Below, piece after piece: positions 25,034-31,880 of a DNA stretch of 44,803 bases (the stretch's first letter is position 1; each line of letters begins with the position of its first letter). The DNA comes from CAVSSX01 sp963730735. Its GTDB lineage: Bacteria; Actinomycetota; Acidimicrobiia; Acidimicrobiales; RAAP-2. The stretch lies in assembly GCA_963730735.1 (NCBI GenBank), contig CAVSSX010000001.1, positions 1-44,803 on the forward strand, read 5' to 3'. Below the pieces are notes generated by a model that searched no databases, was not told the DNA's origin, and worked only from the letters and a program-made list of their open reading frames with translations. The position numbers and the translations under genes are program-made.

Positions 25034-25674
25034 CCAGGACCTCGGCGCGGTTGGATGAACAGCGCTTCACCTTCGCTGCAGAGCTCGTCACCAGCCCGCA
25101 TCTCGCCCCGGACGGTGAACTTTCGGCCGTCGGCCTCGGCCAACCAGGCACGGACGGTGATCGGGGTGAACAGCGGCGTCGGCCGGCGGTAGTGGACGGT
25201 CAGCCGTCCGGTCATCCCACCGCCGTGGGTGACGTACGCCGCCATGGCCAACAGCTCGTCGTAGACCATGGCCAGCGCACCACCGTGGGCGGTGTCGAAC
25301 GGGGGGCCGTTGTACTGCTCGTCGAACGTCACCCGGCCTTCGATCGAGCGGTCCTCGGCGATCGTGAGGCGCAGCGGCGGGGCGATGGGGTTGCGCTCCC
25401 CCAGCACCGGCGAATAGGGGAACGAACTGCCGAGATCGCTCGAGAACTCGAAGTCGTCGAGCGCCGCCAGTCCGGAGTGCCAGTAGGGGCCGTCGGTGCG
25501 CTCGCGCTCCAGGACCTCGGCCGCTTCGGCGAGCAACGCCGTCGCCCGGGCCCGCTCGGGCGACGCCACCTGCGTGCTGCGGATCGCCCGAAGGACCCGT
25601 CGGGCCTCGTCGGCGAGGTCGTCGGCGCTCATGGGACGACGACCGGCGAGGAGGGCATTCGCCGATGTTCCCAT
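25030..25674 (-). CDS. Hotdog-fold thioesterase (PaaI-like)
   Basis: 214 residues. The C-terminal ~130 residues form a single hotdog domain with F-D-T-A-H-G-G-A-L-A-M-V-Y-D-E, the helix that carries the catalytic region of PaaI/4HBT thioesterases, then T-G-R-L-T-V-H-Y-R-R-P-T-P. The N-terminal ~80 residues are helical and less conserved. The start is uncertain: ATG at 25674 or ATG at 25632; no strong ribosome binding site supports either. The frame upstream of 25674 is antisense to the VOC gene. It hydrolyses an acyl-CoA; the substrate is not known. Coupled to the alpha/beta hydrolase by GTGA. Confidence 0.82.
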   Translation of the reverse strand: MGTSANALLAGRRPMSADDLADEARRVLRAIRSTQVASPERARATALLAEAAEVLERERTDGPYWHSGLAALDDFEFSSDLGSSFPYSPVLGERNPIAPPLRLTIAEDRSIEGRVTFDEQYNGPPFDTAHGGALAMVYDELLAMAAYVTHGGGMTGRLTVHYRRPTPLFTPITVRAWLAEADGRKFTVRGEMRAGDELCSEGEALFIQPRRGPG

Positions 25675-25725
25675 GGCCCCCGACCGGGCGACAAGGGCAC
25701 CGGCCGGCCGCTCCCGACCGACCGC

Positions 25726-25731
25726 TAGGGT
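25726..25731 (+). promoter_or_regulatory. Candidate -10 box for leaderless VOC mRNA
   Basis: TAGGGT followed by 6 bases and the GTG at 25738, without a ribosome binding site. Confidence 0.45.
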
Positions 25732-25737
25732 CGGCAC

Positions 25738-26234
25738 GTGACCACTGACACCGTGCACCACGGCGCCGAGACCGATGACGTCGTGACCCGCCACGATGCC
25801 CCGATCGTCGGCTTGTCCCACGTCCAGCTCCTGGTGGACGACATCGTGGCCAGCGCCCGGTGGTACGAGGCGGCGCTGGGCCTGGTCCGCTACGTCGAGA
25901 ACCTCGACCGTGGCTTCATCGCCCTGCAGCATCCCGGCGCCGGCGTCGGGATCGTCCTCACGCCTCGCCCGCCGACGCCGGGCCCGTCGGACGCCGCGGT
26001 GGGCTCCGGCCCCGCAGGGCGGTGGTGCCGGACTCGACCACCTGGCCTTCGCCTTCGTCGACGAGGCGGCGCTCCGCAGAGTGGGCGGCCCACCTGTCGG
26101 CGGTTGGCATCGCCCATGGCGGGGTCGCACCCGAGGACGGCGGCCTGTCGCTCCACCTCACCGACCCCGACGGCACCGACATCGAGCTCGTCGCCCGGCC
26201 CGACCGACGAGCCGGCCTCGTCGACCCCGGCTGA
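25738..26234 (+). pseudogene. VOC/glyoxalase-like protein interrupted by two +1 shifts
   Basis: The GTG frame gives a normal glyoxalase N-terminus (L-S-H-V-Q-L-L-V-D-D, W-Y-E-A-A-L-G-L) up to about 26010. It then turns to arginine-rich shadow sequence. The homologous continuation L-D-H-L-A-F-A-F-V-D-E is in the next frame, and W-A-A-H-L with D-P-D-G-T-D-I-E-L-V in the third. Removing one C at 26010-26013 and one C at 26074-26075 restores a single 164-residue VOC protein with D-E-A-A-L-A-E-W-A-A-H-L at the second junction. The total length is 3n+2, consistent with two inserted bases. Either homopolymer miscalls or a fresh pseudogene; I favour miscalls. Confidence 0.75.
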
Positions 26235-26253
26235 TCCCGAGGCCAGCCCCGCC

Positions 26254-27138
26254 CTACTCCTCCAGCCAGCCGGCCAGATCCCGGGCCATGGACGACGGGT
26301 CCTCGAGCGGGCCGAAGTGGCCGAGGTCCGGTCGATCGAACCGTCGGCCGTCGGCCAGGGCCTCGAGCATCGCCGGGACGAGTCGCACCGGCCCCACCGG
26401 CTCGTCACGACCGGCGACCACGGCCACCGGCTCCGTCAGGCCGGCCAACGCCTCGAACGCCCCGCTGGTCATGGCGCCCCGGAACACGGTCGACTCGGTG
26501 GCCGGCGCGCAGCGCAGGACCACGCTGCCGTCGGGCTGGGGCGCGAACCCACCGAGGACGTAGGCCGACAGGACCTCGGGGTCGAGCTGGTTGAGGGGCG
26601 GCTTGGCGGCGAAATTCTCGATGGCCGCCTCGTACGAGGCGAAGGAGGGGCGTCGGCGCAGTGCCCCGTCGGCCAGCGGGTTCGACCCGTCAGCCGGCAG
26701 CAGCTCCCCCCGTCCGGCCACGATCGGCTCGTAGAGCCAGAGGCTCTGCACCGCCGCCGGCCGACGCGCCGCCGCCAGGACGAGGGCGGCACCGCCGAGC
26801 GAATGGCCGACACCGTGGATGGCCGACGCCCCCGCCGCCCGCAGGTGGTCCACGACGGCGGTGACGTCGTCGCCGATCGCCGACCAGGCGAGGTCGGCGC
26901 CGGGTGGCGTCTCGGTCACCCCGTGGCCACGGAGGTCGACGGCGAGGGTCCGGTACCGGTCGGCCAGATGGCCGGCCAGCGGGCCCCAGACCCGGCCGTG
27001 GAAGCCGGTGGCGTGGGCGAACAGGACCACCGGCGCCCCCGGGTCGGCCGACCCACCCAGATCGTGCACGGCTACCACCACGCCGTCGCTCGACGGCACC
27101 ATCGTCCAGGGCTCGCTCGGTGGCACGGTTCCTCGCAT
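26254..27138 (-). CDS. Alpha/beta hydrolase (serine type)
   Basis: About 294 residues. The nucleophile elbow is G-H-S-L-G-G, the oxyanion region A-H-A-T-G-F-H-G-R-V-W, and the cap is followed by G-R-D-E-P-V (Asp) and L-G-H-F-G-P-L (His), giving a full Ser-Asp-His triad. It belongs to the broad esterase / C-C hydrolase group; no specific substrate can be read. The start is uncertain: ATG 27138 is used, ATG 27102 sits right at the fold, and GTG 27192 is the longest. It converges on the VOC gene with a 19-base gap and is divergent from the ferritin-like gene. Confidence 0.85.
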   Translation of the reverse strand: MRGTVPPSEPWTMVPSSDGVVVAVHDLGGSADPGAPVVLFAHATGFHGRVWGPLAGHLADRYRTLAVDLRGHGVTETPPGADLAWSAIGDDVTAVVDHLRAAGASAIHGVGHSLGGAALVLAAARRPAAVQSLWLYEPIVAGRGELLPADGSNPLADGALRRRPSFASYEAAIENFAAKPPLNQLDPEVLSAYVLGGFAPQPDGSVVLRCAPATESTVFRGAMTSGAFEALAGLTEPVAVVAGRDEPVGPVRLVPAMLEALADGRRFDRPDLGHFGPLEDPSSMARDLAGWLEE

Positions 27139-27208
27139 CTCGGGGGTTGCGCCGCCGAGTCTCTCACCGGTCCGCAAGGCCCTCGTCGACACGCCGGGGG
27201 CACCGGTC

Positions 27209-27214
27209 TAACGT
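27209..27214 (+). promoter_or_regulatory. Candidate -10 box for ferritin-like gene
   Basis: TAACGT with 8 bases to the ATG at 27223 and no ribosome binding site. It supports that ATG as the true start even though the reading frame changes shortly after. Confidence 0.4.
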
Positions 27215-27222
27215 CGATAGTC

Positions 27223-27712
27223 ATGGCCGACGCCAACCCCGCGTTACTCCTACGCCGAACTGAAGGAGCTCGACCGTCTGGACGACGCGGCGCTCCGGAC
27301 TATGTACGACTTCGAGATGAGCGGCCAGGACTTCTACCTCGGCCTGGCGGCGACGGCGACCGACGAGACCGCCGCCGTCCTCCTCACCCGCAACGGCCGT
27401 GAGGAAGCCGGCCACGCCCGACGCCTCGGGCGGGCCCTGGCCCTCGTGCTCGGTGAGCCCTTCGTGCCCCCCGTCGTCGAGCCGCCGACCGGCCCGCCGG
27501 CCGAGCCGACGCCCGTCGAGCTCCGGCTCCTGGAGGCCATCCGGCGGAGCGAGGTCGAGGGCGACGAGATCTACCGGCGGTGGGCGGCCAACGAGCCCGA
27601 CCCCCGGGTGGCCCGGCTCCTCGCCCTGAACGGGCGGGAAGAGATGATCCACGCTGGCCGCATGGAGCAGGTCATCCGGCTCTGGAGCGAGGCGACGCCC
27701 ACCGCGCCGTAG
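27223..27712 (+). CDS. Ferritin-like (rubrerythrin-type) diiron protein with a +1 shift near the start
   Basis: From the ATG at 27223 the frame reads M-A-D-A-N-P and then becomes shadow sequence. Deleting one C of the run at 27237-27240 gives M-A-D-A-N-P-R-Y-S-Y-A-E-L-K-E-L and joins the body frame, whose first own start would only be ATG 27302, inside helix 1. The repaired protein has 162 residues. Two helix pairs carry E-M-S-G-Q-D-F-Y with E-E-A-G-H, and E-V-E-G-D-E-I-Y with E-E-M-I-H: two E-x2-H motifs of a ferritin-like diiron site. Likely peroxide or iron handling (inference). Confidence 0.78.
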
Positions 27713-27744
27713 CGATCGGCGGAGCAGGAAGCCGAGCCGAAACG

Positions 27745-27772
27745 GGCCTCCGCTCCCTAGGGAGCGGAGGCC
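27745..27772. terminator. Perfect 28-base palindrome, bidirectional terminator
   Basis: Two 14-base arms (first arm GGCCTCCGCTCCCT) with no unpaired centre lie between the convergent ferritin-like and membrane-protein genes. The stop codon of the minus-strand gene is inside it. A weak T-run follows on the minus strand. Suits termination from both sides. Confidence 0.6.
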
Positions 27773-28380
27773 ACCCGACCGGCCCCCATCGAGCCCTCGT
27801 TCTGTTTGGCGTCCCCGGCGACCAATGGTCGGTCAGGACGATCGATCGACAGCCAGCGCAGGATGCCGACCGCCACCGAGGCCAGAGCCAGAGCCACGGC
27901 CCGCAAGGTGCTCTCCGTTGGCCACGACACGAAGTGCGTGGCGTGGATGGCCAGGGTGTACGGATGCGTCACGGCATTGACCGACAGATACACCACCACG
28001 ATGGCCGAAAGAATGGCAATGCCCCGCAGAACGGCAACCGCCCAGACGGTCCACGCTCCCGCTCGCCGGTGATCGTCTCCAAGTTCGGCCGATGGTCGCC
28101 GCCGCAGCCGGCACCCCTCGCTGACCACGATGCCCACTCCGGCCACCACGAACGCGGCCGCCCCCGACGAGTCGGTGCGGAGCCGGGGAATGCCGGTCCA
28201 ATAGGGCCCGAAGAGACTGTTGGGTCGAAAACTGGCAACGAGGCACGCCCCGAACACGACGAGGAGGCCACCGCACGCCAGTCCGGCGGCGACCGCCTCG
28301 ACGACGCGCACGCTCGCCGCCCGGTGGCCGCCCGAACGAGACTGGGCCGACCGGCTGGCCGGCGGTCGATCGATCACCAT
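27757..28380 (-). CDS. Putative four-helix membrane protein
   Basis: 207 residues from the ATG at 28380, which has GGAG 9 bases upstream. Four hydrophobic segments can be seen at about residues 26-45, 65-85, 112-135 and 155-180, separated by Arg-rich loops (R-R-R-P-S, then R-R-A-G-A-W). No motif is recognised. Codon choice is less GC-extreme than the genes to its left. The gene is monocistronic, ending in the palindromic terminator, and borders the left side of a non-coding stretch. Confidence 0.65.
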   Translation of the reverse strand: MVIDRPPASRSAQSRSGGHRAASVRVVEAVAAGLACGGLLVVFGACLVASFRPNSLFGPYWTGIPRLRTDSSGAAAFVVAGVGIVVSEGCRLRRRPSAELGDDHRRAGAWTVWAVAVLRGIAILSAIVVVYLSVNAVTHPYTLAIHATHFVSWPTESTLRAVALALASVAVGILRWLSIDRPDRPLVAGDAKQNEGSMGAGRVASAP

Positions 28381-29241
28381 CTGATACGTCTCCGTCTCGT
28401 GGAAGCTCCTGAGCGTATCTGGCCCAATTGCAACGTCCGCCGCACGCTCGTCGGGGCGCCGTGACCATGTGCCGACCCCATGGCACCCCTGGGCAAAGAC
28501 CGAACTCACCCGCCCGAAGGAGTGGCCGGAGAGGAACTCCACCAGATGTCGTACGGATTTGGGCGTATTTGGTGAGGCCGAGGACCACCCAAACCTGCAC
28601 ACTCTTCAGTAAAGAACGAGCGATCTCGGTCGCGGAATGAGACAACATGGAATCGGCTGTCCTCGTCGGTGGACACAGTGCGACCCGGGAACTCGACTCG
28701 ATGGTCGGGCGATTCGACTCTGGCTGGTCCCACCCGCCCTCCACCGATCAGCGTAGGGCGACCGGGCCCACTCCGGCCGACTTGCGAACCGCCTCCTCGC
28801 TCGTCGCCCCGCATCGGACCCGGGTCAGGAACCCAGGGAGCGAAACCCATCTCTACGGCGTTGTTATTTCTATGGTTTGTCGTTGTCTCGAAGGGGTATG
28901 CCACCGGTGTTGCCGACCCAGCGCCCCAGGACGCACGACCCGGATAGGACCACTTTGAATCGCAGGCCAGGCGGCGTGCCGCACGTACGGACAGCGGCCC
29001 TGTCGGGATCGCCTACCTTCAAAGGTTCGCCCGGCCATGCGCAACGACCATCGTTCGCCAAGGACGCCATGCCGCACGTCTCCGATTGCATGACCACGTC
29101 ACCCGCCAGTCGACGGACCACGCCGCCCCGGCCCGACTGCGCCACTCCCGGTCCCGGCCCGGCTGGACAGCGTCGACCCGGTGCGTCATTCAGTCTCCGG
29201 ACGACGCCCGTCGGCTGTCCGCTCGGGGTCAGGATGTGACC
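28381..29241. other. Stretch without a convincing gene, left flank of glycan locus
   Basis: About 860 bases of mixed composition. Open frames occur on both strands but show no family motif, no good ribosome binding site and unconvincing amino-acid make-up. An AT-rich patch at about 28855-28890 could hold a promoter. A tRNA T-arm-like stretch near 28690-28740 does not fold as a tRNA. Possibly upstream regulatory DNA for the flippase gene or a remnant of an insertion. Confidence 0.5.
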
Positions 29242-30633
29242 GTGCAACCCGCCCCAGCTCCCAGTCGGGTAGGTCGTGTAGGGGTTCCCCTACACGCTCG
29301 CCCCGGCGCCTCACCGCTTAGCCGGCTGCGGAAGAATCATCTGGTCAGCAACTCGTTGTTCCTGATCCTCAACTCCGGCTTGCAGGCGGCGGCCGGATTC
29401 ATCTTCTGGATCCTCAGCGCCCACTTCTTCTCGGTGGCCGACGTCGGCCTCGCGACCTCGTTGCTCTCGGTTGCCGGGATCATCGGGTTCGTCTCGTTGC
29501 TCGGCCTGAACAGCACGGTCGTGCGATTCCTCCCCGGGTCGGACAACCGGAACGGCCTCATCACCTCGTCGCTCTTCCTGGTGACCGTGACCGCGATCTT
29601 CTTCGGCAGCGTCTACCTGTTGATCGTGCCCGAGATCTCGCCCCGCCTCTCGGCCATCGTGCACCAACCGCTGATGGCCATCGGGTTCGTGGCCCTGGCC
29701 ACCGTCGGCACGTTGAACTTGCTCACGGACTCCATCTTCATCGGGCTTCGCGAAGCGCGCTTCAACGTGCTCGTGGACGGCGGCATCGGAGGGGTCACCA
29801 AGATCATCGCCGGCATCGCCGTGGTCGGCGGTGGCGCCTTCGGCCTGTTCTTCGCCGCCACCGTCGGCTATGTGCTTGCCGGAATCGCCAGCGTCATCCT
29901 CCTTGTGGTCGCCCTCAGCTACCGGCCGAAGGTCCGTGGGTCATTGAAGTCGATCGAACCGCTCCTGCGATTCTCGGGTGCCAACTACTTGGGCAACCTC
30001 TTCACGCTGCTCCCTACGTTCCTGCTGCCCCTCATCGTGCTCGACCGGGTAGGCGCACACGCGACGGCCTTCTATTACATCGCCTACCAGGTCGCGAGTC
30101 TCCTGTACGCCGGCGTGTTCGCCGTCGAGCAGTCCTTCCTCGCTGAAGGCAGCCACAACGACGTCGACCTACGCCAGATGATGCGCCGGAGCTGGCGGCT
30201 CCTGGCCCTGTTCTGCGTGCCCTCGAGCTTGGCCCTCGCCGCCGTGGCGCCCTGGCTTCTCACGCTCTTCGGCGGGAGCTACAGCAGCAACGGGGCGCCG
30301 GTGCTGATCATCCTCGCCCTCTCGACCATCCCGCTCGGCGCCCTCAACTGGCTGCTTACCGTCCTACGACTCACCGGAAAGCTGCGGACGATCGTGACGG
30401 CGAACCTGGTGTTCGCCGTGGTGACCTGCGGGATGGCGTGGGTGTTGGCTCCGAGAGGCCTCACGACACTGGTGATGGCCATGCCCATCGGACTGGTGGC
30501 GGCGACCTTCGTCGCCGCCACCACCGTCTGGCAATCGGCGCGTCGGGGCACGTTGCATGCAGCCACCCCGGACGAGGACCAAAGCGTGGTCATCGCCACC
30601 ACCCCGGAGCCACTCGAGGTCCGCGTCAGCTAG
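29242..30633 (+). CDS. Wzx-like polysaccharide flippase (MVF/MATE superfamily)
   Basis: About 463 residues with some 14 membrane helices. After a short basic N-terminus (S-R-L-R-K-N-H) the first helix starts at S-L-F-L-I-L-N-S-G. The pattern R-F-L-P, then L-R-F-S-G-A-N-Y-L-G, is typical of O-antigen / capsule flippases. It should move lipid-linked glycans to the outer face of the membrane. The start is the last in-frame GTG before helix 1 (29242), with AGGA 7 bases upstream; GTG 29236 is an alternative. It faces the GT4 gene (convergent) and opens the surface-glycan locus. Confidence 0.87.
   Translation: MQPAPAPSRVGRVGVPLHARPGASPLSRLRKNHLVSNSLFLILNSGLQAAAGFIFWILSAHFFSVADVGLATSLLSVAGIIGFVSLLGLNSTVVRFLPGSDNRNGLITSSLFLVTVTAIFFGSVYLLIVPEISPRLSAIVHQPLMAIGFVALATVGTLNLLTDSIFIGLREARFNVLVDGGIGGVTKIIAGIAVVGGGAFGLFFAATVGYVLAGIASVILLVVALSYRPKVRGSLKSIEPLLRFSGANYLGNLFTLLPTFLLPLIVLDRVGAHATAFYYIAYQVASLLYAGVFAVEQSFLAEGSHNDVDLRQMMRRSWRLLALFCVPSSLALAAVAPWLLTLFGGSYSSNGAPVLIILALSTIPLGALNWLLTVLRLTGKLRTIVTANLVFAVVTCGMAWVLAPRGLTTLVMAMPIGLVAATFVAATTVWQSARRGTLHAATPDEDQSVVIATTPEPLEVRVS
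29276..29295. repeat. Perfect inverted repeat inside the flippase 5' region
   Basis: Arms GTGTAGGGG and CCCCTACAC separated by TT. It falls within codons about 12-18 of the predicted flippase and could form a strong hairpin in the mRNA or serve as an operator. Confidence 0.5.
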
Positions 30634-30680
30634 GTCGGCCGCTCACCGGTGGTCGGGCGCACCGACCCCCGGTAGCCCGC

Positions 30681-31802
30681 CTAGATGCCGTCGTAGACGG
30701 CAAGCACCTCGTCGGTGATGGTCGACCAGTCATACCGGCCTGCCTCCTCGAGATTGCGGCGCGCCATGGCCGCATAGCGCTCGTCGTCCGACACCAGGGC
30801 GTGGATCGCCTCGGCCAGGGCCCGGGGCGTCGACTCGGTCAGGAGGCCGTTCGTCCCGTCGGCCACGACGTTGCGGACGGCGGGGATGTTGACGCTGACG
30901 ATCGGCACGCCCTTGGTCATGGCCTCCACCAAGACGAGGCCGAACGACTCGCTCACCGAGGTCAGGACGAAAAGATCGGCGTCCTGGTAGGCGGCCTCCA
31001 GCTCCGACCCGTGGAGCGCCCCGCACAGGGTGACGGCGTCACACAGCCCGCGCCGTCGTATCTCGTCCTCGATCGATGCCTGCAGACCTCCGGCGCCGAC
31101 GATCTTCAGTCGGAGGTCCTCGGGGAACCAGGTCGGGTAGGCCTCGAGCGTCTCGAGCAGCAATGGGATGTTCTTCTGGATGGAGAGGCGGCCAACGAAG
31201 AGCAGTTCCTTCGGACCGGGGCCGGAGCGCAGCGTGTGCGGCGTCGCCGCCACCTGGTGATCGGTGCCGTTCGGGATGACCAGGACCCGGTCTGAGGGGA
31301 TGCGGTACTTGGCGCTGATGAGCTCGCGGTAGTCCTCGGTCGGCACCAGCACGGCGGCAGCGTCCCGGAGCACCCGACGCAGGAAGACCTTCTTATAGGG
31401 CTCGAGCAACACCCCGGCCCGCCCCGAGGGGAGCACGTCGAGGTGGACGTGGGCCACATACGGATTGCCTCGTCGTCGTGACCAGATCCACACCATCTCC
31501 GGCACGTAAGCGGTGGTGATGTGGAGGTGGACCAGCGACGGACGTTCCAAGCGGAGCAACCGGCCGAGGAGGCCGGGCATGAGTGGCGTGTTGGCGAGTT
31601 CGAGGCACTTCAGCCGGGACACCTCGAACGGTTCCGGCACCATGCCGTCGTTTCCATCCAGGTCCGAGCAGATGACGCTGACCCGGCGTCCGAGGGCGTG
31701 CTGGCGGTGGGCCAATGCCTGGACCACCTGCTCCATCCCACCCAGTGCCGGGGGGTACTTGGCCGCCACGTGGACGATCGGCCTCGAGTCACCCGTCGGC
31801 AT
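30681..31802 (-). CDS. Glycosyltransferase family 4
   Basis: 373 residues with two Rossmann-like domains. The N-terminal domain starts V-H-V-A-A-K-Y-P-P-A-L-G-G-M-E, the acceptor loop of GT4 enzymes. The C-terminal donor domain has L-L-F-V-G-R-L-S-I-Q-K-N, then F-V-L-T-S-V-S-E-S-F-G-L-V-L-V-E-A, the E-x7-E motif of retaining nucleotide-sugar transferases. The ATG is 8 bases downstream of a TACCAT box without a ribosome binding site. It acts at the cytoplasmic face on a lipid-linked glycan (inference). Confidence 0.9.
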   Translation of the reverse strand: MPTGDSRPIVHVAAKYPPALGGMEQVVQALAHRQHALGRRVSVICSDLDGNDGMVPEPFEVSRLKCLELANTPLMPGLLGRLLRLERPSLVHLHITTAYVPEMVWIWSRRRGNPYVAHVHLDVLPSGRAGVLLEPYKKVFLRRVLRDAAAVLVPTEDYRELISAKYRIPSDRVLVIPNGTDHQVAATPHTLRSGPGPKELLFVGRLSIQKNIPLLLETLEAYPTWFPEDLRLKIVGAGGLQASIEDEIRRRGLCDAVTLCGALHGSELEAAYQDADLFVLTSVSESFGLVLVEAMTKGVPIVSVNIPAVRNVVADGTNGLLTESTPRALAEAIHALVSDDERYAAMARRNLEEAGRYDWSTITDEVLAVYDGI

Positions 31803-31810
31803 CTTCGGCG

Positions 31811-31816
31811 ATGGTA
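31811..31816 (-). promoter_or_regulatory. Candidate -10 box for leaderless GT4 mRNA
   Basis: On the minus strand TACCAT, then 8 bases, then the ATG at 31802. Confidence 0.35.
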
Positions 31817-31880
31817 GTCGAGGCGATCCAAGGCGCTTCGTGGTCGGTCAGCGGTGCAGTGCCGGCGTCCCCGACGCTCC

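Noticed and set aside
27223..27250. Programmed +1 frameshifting at CCC-CG as a regulatory device
   Set aside because: The same context is frequent elsewhere in the window without a shift, and deletion of one C explains every case more simply. Kept only as a secondary idea.
28690..28740. tRNA-like T-arm sequence (ATTCGAC context) near the glycan locus
   Set aside because: The T-stem does not pair (A-C at the loop-closing position) and no anticodon arm or acceptor stem can be drawn on either strand.
28506..28904. Minus-strand open frame of 132 residues in the left gap
   Set aside because: No ribosome binding site, no recognisable domain and unlikely composition; counted as non-coding.
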